Below are positions 39,101-49,720 of a stretch of 64,000 nucleotides of DNA, one piece after another. The notes under the pieces are model-generated. The model made no database searches, was not told where the DNA came from, and saw only the letters and a list, made by a program, of their open reading frames with translations. The position numbers and the translations under genes are program-made. Origin of the DNA: Glandiceps talaboti (lineage: Eukaryota; Hemichordata; Enteropneusta; Spengelidae); the NCBI RefSeq assembly GCF_964340395.1, contig NC_135565.1, positions 507,001 to 571,000 of the forward strand. The letters run 5' to 3'. The first letter of the stretch is position 1; every line of letters starts with the position of its first letter.

Positions 39101-42009
39101 ACTACTCTACTTTCATATTGCTAATTAACACTACTCTACTTTCATATTGCTAATTAACACTACTCTACTTTCATATTGCTAGTTAACATTACTCTACTTT
39201 CATATTGCTAGTTAATACTACTCTACTTTCATATTGCTAGTTAATACTACTCTACTTTCATATTGCTAATTAACACTACTCTACTTTCATATTGCTAGTT
39301 AATACTACTCTATTTTCATATTGCTAGTTAATACTACTCTACTTTCATATTGCTAGTTAATACTACTCTACTTTCATATTGCTAGTTAATACTACTCTAC
39401 TTTCATATTGCTAGTTAATACTACTCTACTTTCATATTGCTAGTTAATACTACTCTACTTTCATATTGCTAGTTAATACTACTCTATTTTCATATTGCTA
39501 GTTAATACTACTCTATTTTCATATTGCTAGTTAATACTACTCTACTTTCATATTGCTAGTTAACACTACTCTACTTTCATATTGCTAGTTAATACTACTC
39601 TACTTTCATATTGCTAGTTAATACTACTCTACTTTCATATTGCTAATTAACACTACTCTACTTTCATATTGCTAGTTAATACTACTCTATTTTCATATTG
39701 CTAGTTAACACTGCTCTACTTTCATATTGCTAGTTAATACTACTCTATTTTCATATTGCTAGTTAACATTACTCTACTTTCATATTGCTAGTTAACATTA
39801 CTCTACTTTCATATTGCTAGTTAACATTACTCTACTTTCATATTGCTAGTTAACACTGCTCTACTTTCATATTGCTAGTTAACACTGCTCTACTTTCATA
39901 TTGCTAGTTAACACTACTATACTTTCATATTGCTAATTAACACCGCTCTACTTTCGTATTGCTAGTTAACACTGCTCTACTTTCATATTGCTAGTTAACA
40001 CTGCTCTACTTTCATATTGCTAGTTAACACTACTCTACTTTCATATTGCTAGTTAACATTACTCTACTTTCGTATTGCTAGTTAACACTGCTCTACTTTC
40101 ATATTGCTAGTTAACACTATTCTACTTTCATATTGCTAGTTAACATTACTCTACTTTCATATTGCTAGTTAACATTACTCTACTTTCATATTGCTAGTTA
40201 ACACTGCTCTACTTTCATATTGCTAGTTAACACTACTATACTTTCATATTGCTAATTAACACTGCTCTACTTTCGTATTGCTAGTTAACACTGCTCTACT
40301 TTCATATTGCTAGTTAACACTACTCTACTTTCATATTGCTAGTTAACATTACTCTACTTTCATATTGCTAGTTAACACTGCTCTACTTTCATATTGCTAG
40401 TTAACACTACTCTACTTTCATATTCAAGTTAACACTACTCTACTTTCATATTGCTAGTTAACACTACTCTACTTTCATATTGCTAGTTAACATTACTCTA
40501 CTTTCATATTGCTAGTTAACATTACTCTACTTTCATATTGCTAGTTAACACTGCTCTACTTTCATATTGCTAGTTAACACTGCTCTACTTTCATATTGCT
40601 AGTTAACACTACTCTACTTTCATATTGCTAGTTAACACTGCTCTACTTTCATATTGCTAGTTAACACTGCTCTACTTTCATATTGCTAGTTAACATTACT
40701 CTACTTTCATATTGCTAGTTAACACTGCTCTACTTTCATATTGCTAGTTAACATTACTCTACTTTCATATTGCTAGTTAACACTACTCTACTTTCATATT
40801 GCTAGTTAACAGTGCTCTACTTTCATATTGCTAGTTAACATTACTCTACTTTCATATTGCTAGTTAACATTACTCTACTTTCATATTGCTAGTTAACACT
40901 ACTCTACTTTCATATTGCTAGTTAACATTACTCTACTTTCATATTGGTAGTTAACACTACTCTACTTTCATATTGCTAGTTAACATTACTCTACTTTCAT
41001 ATTGCTAGTTAACATTACTCTACTTTCATATTGCTAGTTAACACTACTCTACTTTCATACTAGTTAACACTACTCTACTTTCATATTGCTAATTAACATT
41101 ACTCTACTTTCATATTGCTAGTTAACACTACTCTACTTTCATACTAGTTAACACTACTCTACTTTCATATAGCTAGTTAACATTACTCTACTTTCATATT
41201 GCTAGTTAACACTACTCTACTTTCATACTAGTTAACACTACTCTACTTTCATATTGCTAGTTAACACTGCTCTACTTTCATATTGCTAGTTAACATTACT
41301 CTATTTTCATATTGCTAGTTAACACTGCTCAATTTTCATATTGCTAGTTAACACTGCTCTACTTTCATATTGCTAGTTAACACTACTCTATTTTCATATT
41401 GCTAGTTAACACTGCTCTACTTTCATATTGCTAGTTAACACTGCTCTACTTTCATATTGCTAGTTAACACTACTCTATTTTCATATTGCTATTTAACACT
41501 GCTCTACTTTCATATTGCTAGTTAATACTATACTTTCATATTGCTAGTTAACACTGCTCTACTTTCATATTGCTAGTTAACACTGCTCTACTTTCATATT
41601 GCTAGTTAACATTACTCTATTTTCATATTGCTAGTTAACACTGCTCTACTTTCATATTACTAGTTAACACTGCTCTATTTTCATATTGCTAGTTAACATT
41701 ACTCTACTTTCATATTGCTAGTTAACACTACTCTACTTTCATATTGCTAGTTAACACTACTCTACTTTCATATTGCTAGTTAACACTGCTCTACTTTCAT
41801 ATTGCTAGTTAACACTGCTCTATTTTCATATTGCTAGTTAACATTACTCTACTTTCATATTGCTAGTTAACACTGCTCTACTTTCATATTGCTAGTTACC
41901 ACTACTCTGCTTTCATATTGCTAGTTAACATTACTCTACTTTCATATTGCTAGTTAACATTACTCTACTTTCATATTGCTAGTTAACACTGCTCTACTTT
42001 CATATAGTT
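36132..42009. repeat. 29-bp minisatellite array (second family)
   Basis: About 5.9 kb, roughly 200 copies of a 29-bp unit, CTTTCATATTGCTAGTTAAC then ATTACTCTA, with ACATTA, ACACTA, ACACTG and ATACTA as the main variants. A cluster of ATACTA-type units at about 39.1-39.7 kb shows local homogenisation. It is unrelated in sequence to the 29-bp array at the left end of the window. Confidence 0.97.
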
Positions 42010-42174
42010 AGTATCATGTAATTATTTATCATTCATAAATTGTATATTTGCTATTTTGGGATGAATTTTACAGTTAAAATTTTGAATCTTTCGTAATTTG
42101 CCAAACTTTCAATTTGTTCATTTTACAGAAATCATTTCATTACAGTATCTAAATAAGTGTGTGTATAATTTCAG
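42010..42174 (+). other. Unique intron tail with 3' splice site
   Basis: AT-rich unique sequence that ends GTGTATAATTTCAG at the acceptor of the next exon. Confidence 0.75.
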
Positions 42175-42307
42175 GTGAGAGTTCACTGTCTTGTATGTGT
42201 AGGCAGATTACTAGAGTACATGGATAAATGGTTTGTCTTGGATGAAATATTCCCTTTACTCGCACAAATACCATCTAAGGAACCACCAGTTTTAATGGCA
42301 ATGTTAG
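42175..42307 (+). CDS. SCYL2: SCYL2 internal exon, HEAT-like repeats
   Basis: This 133-nt exon has 44 codons plus one base, phase 0 in and phase 1 out. The translation begins VRVHCLVCVGRLLEYMDKWF and ends QIPSKEPPVLMAML. VRV-CLVC-G-LEY-DKWFVLD and QIPSKEP-VLM match animal SCYL2 closely. The donor is TTAG|GTAAGT. The last 22 nt of the exon (42286-42307) plus GTAAGT form the 28-bp unit of the array that follows. Confidence 0.95.
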
Positions 42308-44886
42308 GTAAGTCCAGTTTTAATGGCAATGTTTGACAAGTCTAGTTTGAAGGCAATGTTTGATAAGTCGAATTTGAATGGCATTGTTTGGTAAGTCCAG
42401 TTTGAATGGCAATGTTTGATAAGTCCAGTTTGAATGGCAATGTTAGGTAAGTCCAGTTTGAATGGCAATGTTTGACAAGTCTAGTTTGAAGGCAATGTTT
42501 GATAAGTCCAATTTGAATGGCAATGTTTGATAAGTCCAGTTTGAATGGCAATGTTTGACAAGTCTAGTTTGAAGGCAATGTTTGATAAGTCCAGTTTGAA
42601 TGGCAATGTTTGATAAGTCCAGTTTGAATGGCAATGTTTGGTAAGTCTAGTTTGAATGGCAATGTTTGATAAGTCCAGTTTGAATGGCAATGTTAGGTAA
42701 GTCCAGTTTTAATGGCATTGTTTGACAAGTCTAGTTTGAAGGCAATGTTAGGTAAGTCCAGTTTGAATGGCATTGTTTGATAAGTCCAGTTTGAAGGCAA
42801 TGTTTGGTAAGTCCAGTTTGAATGGCAATGTTAGGTAAGTCCAGTTTGAATGGCAATGTTAGGTAAGTCCAGTTTGAATGGCATTGTTTGATAAGTCCAG
42901 TTTGAAGGCAATGTTTGGTAAGTCCAGTTTGAATGGCAATGTTAGGTAAGTCCAGTTTGAATGGCAATGTTTGGTAAGTCCAGTTTGAATGGCAATGTTA
43001 GGTAAGTCCAGTTTGAAGGCAATGTTTGGTAAGTCCAGTTTGAATGGCAATGTTTGGTAAGTCCAGTTTGAATGGCAATGTTAGGTAAGTCCAGTTGGAA
43101 TGGCATTGTTAGGTAAGTCCAGTTTGAATGGCAATGTTTGACAAGTCTAGTTTGAAGGCAATGTTTGACAAGTCTAGTTTGAAGGCAATGTTTGATAAGT
43201 CCAATTTGAATGGCATTGTTTGGTAAGTCCAGTTTGAATGGCAATGTTTGATAAGTCCAGTTTGAATGGCAATGTTAGGTAAGTCCAGTTTTAATGGCAA
43301 TGTTTGACAAGTCTAGTTTGAAGGCAATGTTTGATAAGTCCAATTTGAATGGCATTGTTTGGTAAGTCCAGTTTGAATGGCAATGTTTGATAAGTCCAGT
43401 TTGAATGGCAATTTTAGGTAAGTCCAGTTTGAATGGCAATGTTTGGTAAGTCCAGTTTGAATGGCAATGTTTGGTAAGTCCAGTTTGAATGGCAATGTTT
43501 GGTAAGTCCAGTTGGAATGGCATTGTTAGGTAAGTCCAGTTTGAATGGTATTGTTTGGCAAGTCCAGTTTGAATGGCAATGTTTGGTAAGTCCAGTTTGA
43601 ATGGCAATGTTTGGTAAGTCCAGTTTGAATGGCAATGTTTGGTAAGTCCAGTTTGAATGGCAATGTTTGATAAGTCCAGTTTGAATGGCAATGTTTGGTA
43701 TGTCCAGTTTGAATGGCAATGTTTGGTAAGTCTAGTTTGAATGGCAATGTTTGGTAAGTCCAGTTTGAATGGCAATGTTTGGTAAGTCCAGTTTGAATGG
43801 CAATGTTTGATAAGTCCAGTTTGAATGGCAATTTTAGGTAAGTCCAGTTTGAATGGCAATGTTTGGTAAGTCCAGTTTGAATGGCAATGTTTGGTAAGTC
43901 CAGTTTGAATGGCAATGTTTGGTAAGTCCAGTTGGAATGGCATTGTTAGGTAAGTCCAGTTTGAATGGTATTGTTTGGCAAGTCCAGTTTGAATGGCAAT
44001 GTTTGGTAAGTCCAGTTTGAATGGCAATGTTTGGTAAGTCCAGTTTGAATGGCAATGTTTGGTAAGTCCAGTTTGAATGGCAATGTTTGATAAGTCCAGT
44101 TTGAATGGCAATGTTTGGTATGTCCAGTTTGAATGGCAATGTTTGGTAAGTCTAGTTTGAATGGCAATGTTTGGTAAGTCCAGTTTGAATGGCAATGTTT
44201 GGTAAGTCCAGTTTGAATGGCATTGTTTGGTAAGTCCAGTTTGAATGGCATTGTTTGGTAAGTCCAGTTTGAATGGCATTGTTTGGTAAGTCCAGTTTGA
44301 ATGGCATTGTTTCGTAAGTCCAGTTTGAATGGCATTGTTTGATAAGTCCAGGTTGAATGGCATTGTTTGATAAGTCCAGGTTGAATGGCATTGTTTGGTA
44401 GGTCCAGTTTGATGTCAATTTTAGGTAAGTCCAGTTTGAATTGCAATGTGTGATGAATCCAGTTTGAATGCCAGTGTTTGATAAGTCCAGTGTTATTGAC
44501 AATGTTTCGTAAGTCTAGTTTCAAGGCAATTTTAAGTAAGTCTAGTTTTAATGGGAATGTTTGGTAAGTCCAGTTTGAATGGCAGTGTTTGATAAGTCTA
44601 GTTTTGATGGCAATGTTTGATAAATCGAATTTGAAGGTATTGTTAAGTAAATCCAATTTCAATGGCAATGTTTGATAAGTCAAGTGTTATTGACAATGTT
44701 TGATAAGTCCAATTTGAATGGCAATGTTTGATAAGTCTAGTTTAATGGGAATGTTAGGTGAGTCCAGTTTTAATGGCAATGTTTGATAAGTCCAGTTTGA
44801 TGTCAATGTTAGGTAAGTCTAGTTTGAATGGCAATGTTAGCTAAGTCCAGTTGTAATGGCAATGTTCGGTAAGTCTAGTTTTAAGC
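42286..44886 (+). repeat. 28-bp array made of exon 3' end plus 5' splice site
   Basis: The unit is CCAGTTTTAATGGCAATGTT plus AG (22 exon nt) plus GTAAGT, 28 bp, which becomes GTTTGGTAAGT, GTTTGATAAGT or GTTTGACAAGT in most downstream copies. There are about 93 copies. Units ending GGTAAGT or AGGTAAGT keep a consensus donor; GATAAGT and GACAAGT units have lost the GT. Continuing the reading frame past the true donor gives ten codons ending TGA. A 420-bp block (15 units) is duplicated in tandem between about 43.4 and 44.2 kb. Copies become more divergent and partly degenerate after 44.4 kb. Confidence 0.96.
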
Positions 44887-46112
44887 GAGAACAATCTGCT
44901 ACTGACCTTCCCATTATAAAGGCGTGTTGTAAAAAAATGACAGATGGCAGATAAAAAGCTGGACATACTTTTGTTATGTGTGAAGTGAACACTTTAAAAC
45001 ACTAAAGAAATGGAAAATCAACTGACAAGTGATCTCTTCCGAGGCAGTTATATTGACACCTTGAGATAATCAAGATTGATTATGGGTTGACGGAGTAAAC
45101 TTTATTCATTGTTGGAAAATAATAACTTGAAAATATGTCTGCCTTCAAATCTTCCTTTTGTACATCTCCACCTTTAAACTTAAAGAGACTTAAAAGTCAA
45201 AAACAACTGGGAAGAATATTTGGATTATTTGTAGGGATGTTGATTTCAGTCTCTAGTTAGCACAACCGAACTAATGAAGTTCAGGTGCATGGTGTAGTGT
45301 CTGGGTGTCTGTCCATTCATCCATCTGTCTGTCTGTCTGTCTGTCTGACTGTCTGTGTGTCTGTCTGTATGTATGTGTGTGTGTGTGTGTGGATGACTTA
45401 AACTCAAAAGCTGCCCAATTGATTGCCTTGGTATTTGCTGGGGACATTACTTTTGGAGTTTAGTTGGGAAATTGTTCAAATGAAAATGATTGTATCAGAG
45501 ATGTACGTTTTGGGTCAAAGAATGTGATTTTTGGTCAAAAAACGTAAACTCAAAAAGTACTTTGCAGATCAGTTTGAAATTTGATGGAAGATTCTGAGGG
45601 ATGTTTAGATTAAGAATTGTTGATGACATCATGATCCAATCAGTGATATGCAAATTAGGGCTAAGAATATGTCTTTTAGATTAAAAATCTATAATTCCAA
45701 AACTGCTTAGCAGATGGGCTGAAATTTGGTTGGAGCATTAGTGGAATGTTTCTAGCAGTGTTATTCTGCAGTTATTGTTCAAAACATTTTGACACAATTA
45801 GCCCTAGCAACAATGACCCCGCCCTTACCAACAGTGAAATGCGTATGCATATTACAACGATAACAACAGGGATGGGTAGGTAAGTGAATAAAGATTCAAA
45901 GAATGTATGCAAATATGCCTAGCAACAAAACCATGCCCATAGCAACAGCCAAATGATGACAGTATATTGTAAAGATGAAATGTGGCATGGGTATGTAAGT
46001 CAATAATGATTCTAAAAATGTAAGCAAATATGCCTAGCAACAAGACCATGCCCATAGCAACAGCCAAATACAGTCATGCTATAACACTATTGACACTATT
46101 TTCTTATGACAG
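44887..46112 (+). other. Intron sequence, probable dispersed repeat, microsatellites
   Basis: A TCTG/TGTA/TG simple repeat lies at about 45328-45392. A segment of about 115 bp containing GCCTAGCAACAAAACCATGC recurs at about 45802, 45918 and 46032. The whole 45240-46080 stretch reads like a dispersed repeat of the kind common in marine invertebrate introns, which is an inference from style only. The tail ends TTCTTATGACAG at the acceptor. Confidence 0.55.
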
Positions 46113-46231
46113 GTATCTATAAGACAACATTAGAACATAAGAAACTTGGAATTCCTAAAGACATCTTGGCTGCCAAAGTATTACCAGTTGTATTTCCACT
46201 CTGTATTGATAATAATCTAAACTTAAATCAG
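46113..46231 (+). CDS. SCYL2: SCYL2 internal exon, HEAT-like repeats
   Basis: This 119-nt exon enters in phase 1 (completing a Gly codon with the previous exon's G) and leaves in phase 0. The translation after the split Gly begins IYKTTLEHKKLGIPKDILAA and ends CIDNNLNLNQ. GIYK-T-HKKLGI-K, KVLP and NNLNLNQ are conserved SCYL2 blocks. The acceptor is ATGACAG and the donor is CAG|GTCAGT. Confidence 0.95.
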
Positions 46232-46978
46232 GTCAGTATTCTGTTTTTTATGTATAACCATAACCTCGGGCTTGTGGTCATGACTACCATCTGAGGGTGA
46301 GCAATAAATTGTGATATTGCCCTTGCTATCATGTGTTGTTATATAACTGCCATATGGTCATAGAATACACATTTAGATATTATTCCCCAATAATTTTCTT
46401 TGTTCTGCCAAGAAAAATATGAGTGAACTAAGGGGCCTTGTCACTTCACGTTGTAAGACAAGTAGTGAAAAAAACCTTTAATAATAGCTCAATAAATAGA
46501 ATAATATAATTTATACCCCTCAATCATAATTTATGAAAAATCAGGTGATTTTGAATGTTTTGACTCATATTTCAAGCACTGCAGAACCAATGATGTAGAC
46601 ACAGGTTGTCGTGATGTAGAACCACAAAACCAATGATGTAGACACAGGTTGTCGTGATGTAGAACCACAAAACCAATGATGTAGACACAGGTTGTCGTGA
46701 TGTAAAACCACAAAACCAATGATGTAGACACAGGTTGTCGTGATGTAGAACCACAAAACCATGTACCAATGATGTAGACACAGGTTGTCTGTGATGTAGA
46801 ACCACAAAACCAATGATGTAGACACAGTACAGGTTGTCATGACATAGAACGGTCGACCAAGGTATACAATCCATATTTTCTGTTCAAAAGCAATAACTTG
46901 GCTAGTGTATGGTATAATATACTAGTATATTAAATGACTTAAATGTATCTTTCTAATTTTTTATTTCTATATTTTTAG
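46232..46978 (+). other. Short intron with a 43-bp minisatellite
   Basis: This is a 747-bp intron. Six or so copies of a 43-bp unit (AACCAATGATGTAGACACAG, GTTGTCGTGATGTAGAACCA, CAA) occupy about 46585-46850; the period was checked between 46585 and 46628. The intron ends CTATATTTTTAG. Minus-strand frames over the minisatellite (YIIGFVVLHHDNLCL-type) are repeat artefacts. Confidence 0.85.
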
Positions 46979-47079
46979 TTCAATGCATTTATGACAGTGA
47001 TGAAAGATATGATGAAACAAGTAGAGACTGAACAAAGGAATAAACTACAGCAATTGTTAACAATGCAGAAAGAGCAGAA
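46979..47079 (+). CDS. SCYL2: SCYL2 internal exon, last one visible
   Basis: This 101-nt exon has 33 codons plus two bases, phase 0 in and phase 2 out. The translation begins FNAFMTVMKDMMKQVETEQR and continues NKLQQLLTMQKEQ followed by a split Lys codon. FN-F--V-K-M, E-E---KL-QL and MQ-EQ align with SCYL2 where the HEAT-like part passes into a coiled, charged segment. The donor is CAGAA|GTAAGT. No later SCYL2 exon was found in the remaining 17 kb, so the next one, and the clathrin-binding C-terminal tail, lie beyond the window. Confidence 0.93.
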
Positions 47080-47751
47080 GTAAGTAGCAAAGTGTACCTA
47101 CCAGTAATGTAATTAATTTATTTCATTTTAGTTTATACATAATATTTTCCGTAAGCCATAAGAGTCCATTCCTCTTTGAATTTGCTGGCAAACTCTCATT
47201 TTACACACGTGTATACAATTTGCTGGCAAACTCTCATTTTACACATGTGTATACAATTTTCTGACAACTCCTTCAGGGGATGTACATGTATGTATGTCAT
47301 CATCAAAACATTATATAATGGCAATAAAGGAATTTGTCAGAATGTTTGCCAACTAGGCGGTCAAATACATGTAGAACTGTGGTTACCTTGCCATGAAGAG
47401 CAACTGTAATTGCTATGCATAATTTTCCCATTTAAGCTCCTTTATTGACATTAGCAAGCACATGCCCAAAGCCCCAGTCTAGTTCAAGCTGGGTATGGAG
47501 AACATTGTTAATTTTGCCTCTGCCTACGGAGTCAAACCCAACCACCTTCCCCATTAAATTATTTGTGTCATCAGGTAGCATTTTGCGGGACACATTGAAC
47601 CTTTGATTACATAATTTGATTGTTCTCCATTGTCGGTGTTAGCTACTGGTTTTATTAGCTTTTCACCTTTGTTTTGACATCGTGGTTGGCATGGCAATGT
47701 TTCTATATCCTTTTCAGCATTTGGTGCTATACATGCCGTACGATGCTTGTT
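47080..47751 (+). other. Intron sequence before the TIR element
   Basis: Unique sequence that includes two tandem copies of a 38-bp unit (TTTGCTGGCAAACTCTCATT, then TTACACACGTGTATACAA) at about 47185-47262. Part of 47440-47750 is open in short minus-strand frames, possibly a decayed mobile-element or pseudogene fragment, but no family was recognised. Confidence 0.6.
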
Positions 47752-47759
47752 ACTAATGT
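47752..47759. repeat. Target-site duplication, left copy (ACTAATGT)
   Basis: The 8-bp ACTAATGT abuts the left terminal inverted repeat, and the identical 8 bp abuts the right one at 51833-51840. Confidence 0.85.
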
Positions 47760-47774
47760 ACGAAAGCCTATTAG
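47760..47774 (+). repeat. Left terminal inverted repeat
   Basis: ACGAAAGCCTATTAG is the exact reverse complement of 51818-51832. Confidence 0.88.
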
Positions 47775-47780
47775 GATTTC

Positions 47781-47881
47781 GCACTTCACACTTCACACTT
47801 CACACTTCCCACTTCCCAGTTCACACTTCCCACTTCATACTTCCCACTTCATACTTCACACTTCACACTTCCCACTTCACA
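47781..47881. repeat. Left subterminal 7-bp minisatellite
   Basis: About 14 copies of ACACTTC/CCACTTC/ATACTTC. This is the reverse complement of the GAAGTGT-type units at the right end, so the two ends form a long imperfect inverted repeat. Confidence 0.9.
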
Positions 47882-48613
47882 TTAGCATTTAAAGGCAACG
47901 ATGACCTGATTACATATTTACTTGTTAGGTAAAAAAGTGTTGATCATTCAATTGCAATTCAAAATTTGTCTCTTGCATACTTGTGGCTCAAAATAATTTT
48001 GTTGAACATTTATCTGACTGCTATTCTTTGTATGTGTTGTAGATTCGATTTTTCTAACAATTTAGTTTCCAATACCGTCCTTGTCATTGTTTGAGCCTGG
48101 GCCCTTTCAACTGACTTATATCCCATAAACAGACTGGGCCTTTGCCTGAGCACCCGCTGTGACTTCAGAACCGTTGGAATCGTTCAGTGGACCATTCCAT
48201 ACGGCTTTAGGGGGGCACTGAGTTTGTGCCTAATAAATTCTATTAATATCACCCTCTTCAAACAAAAGGGTGGGCCCTTAGCTGAGCATGGGCTCTAACG
48301 CACACAAGTATGGTATGTACAATATTTACTAAATTGTACCAACCATTTTTATAATGATTTCTTTCTCAATAATCATTGATGATGGAACTTGTACAAAAAT
48401 ATGTATTTAGTGACTAAATAAGAGAGTTGGAATAAAAATTAAACCAAGTGTCTAAGATATATTTCATTGTTTGTGTAATGGAGGATCCGAAAATTGAATT
48501 TTTGAATGACAAAAAAACTAACATCCAAGTTGGGAAGTTGTCAATGGCAATTCACATATACCACATGTTCATCACATACTAAGAAATAGCACACAGTCTT
48601 TGAATTTCAAAAG

Positions 48614-48619
48614 TTTATT
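48614..48619 (-). terminator. Possible distal polyadenylation signal (AATAAA)
   Basis: AATAAA on the minus strand, about 1.1 kb past the stop codon of the nested gene. It is a distal alternative to the nearer candidates. Confidence 0.25.
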
Positions 48620-48749
48620 TAACAACTAAAAAATTGCAGTGTATTTCACAATACAGTGTAAAAAATAGCTTTTTGAATGACAATACAACAGAGTCTGAAA
48701 ATTGATAAACAAGCTGGCCCTTCGCTATAACAGTGTGTGCGCATGCATG

Positions 48750-48751
<2 letters not shown>

Positions 48752-48810
<59 letters not shown>
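48752..48810. repeat. (GT)n microsatellite
   Basis: An uninterrupted run of about 29 GT dinucleotides, preceded by GCATGCATGCAT. Confidence 0.97.
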
Positions 48811-48813
<3 letters not shown>

Positions 48814-49304
48814 GGGCATGTATTTCATCATATTTTTGCTCCTTGAGGATTTGGGTACAGTCAAGATATTGAAGTGGCTGTCACGTTTATCTTGTATACA
48901 TCAATGCTAAAATATCTACGATAAAACTTGTCATTACAAGTGTCAGCTTCTATCAAAATGCATTCTCTTGTTGATATACTAAGTATATAACAGTAAATGT
49001 TTACTACATTGATGAACTTTCATGGATACAATCTGCACATTATGACTTTACACTATGGTTTGGTCAAAGATTGGCTGACTACCTTCGCATCTTGTCATTT
49101 GAACAGCCCTCTCTCAATATGGTTACAAATTCCTTCCACCTAGAATTCATGATCTCAATGCCTTCGTAATGCTTTTAAACTAACAATTACTGATTAAGTA
49201 AAATGCATCACTCTAAGATAACTCAAAGATATATCTATGCAGGCATAACATTATTAACTTACTTCTGGTTCAGCATGACAAGTTTTTGACAACTGTCCAT
49301 ATTC

Positions 49305-49310
49305 TTTATT
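49305..49310 (-). terminator. Candidate polyadenylation signal (AATAAA)
   Basis: The first canonical AATAAA on the minus strand after the nested gene's stop codon, about 410 nt downstream. It is supported by position only. Confidence 0.35.
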
Positions 49311-49615
49311 CTGTTACACACTACATGCATCAGTTATCATGTATGTGCCTTCAAGGATTGTAGGTTTTCGGTAATTTGGAACAAATTACAATTATTCAAA
49401 CTATTCAAATATAACTATTCAACATACAAAATATAATGAATATCAATGGGTTGGATCTCATTATCTGTAATTTACCAGGTACCGGTTAACAACCTTTCAA
49501 AACTTATTCATGATTATGACAGCTAGAGCCAGCACTTCAAAACTAGTGGTTCCTTGTACAAATTGCTTCCCATTGCACTGATTACAGCAAATATCAAAAA
49601 TAAATAAAAAAGTGT

Positions 49616-49621
49616 TTTAAT
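49616..49621 (-). terminator. Candidate polyadenylation signal (ATTAAA)
   Basis: ATTAAA about 100 nt past the stop codon, followed on the minus strand by a T-rich stretch (TTTTTTATTTATTTTTGA) that would suit a downstream element. Confidence 0.35.
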
Positions 49622-49720
49622 ACCTATCAAGAAGTCACACTGAAAGTTGGAGAGTGGAACTTGATATAACACAAGGTTTATGAACAAAGACTAAATTAAA
49701 CATTTTTAACTCTGCATGAT

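Larger units (their letters stand above)
47885..49720. other. Non-coding left half of the element
   Basis: AT-rich sequence with no credible coding frame. It holds a (GT)n microsatellite at about 48752-48810 and candidate minus-strand polyadenylation signals (listed separately) for the gene to its right. Confidence 0.7.

Noticed and set aside
42342-44683. Minus-strand frames LPFKLDLPNIAIQTGLTKHCHSN up to 362 residues
   Set aside because: Antisense reading of the 28-bp donor array. The sense strand is explained by duplication of the exon end.
47554-47796. Minus-strand 80-residue frame with TACIAPNAEKDIETLPCQPR
   Set aside because: It has a protein-like composition but no recognised family. 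It crosses the element boundary at 47760 and has no partner exons; it is at most a decayed fragment.
48646-48864. Minus-strand THTHTHTH frame
   Set aside because: Translation of the (GT)n microsatellite.
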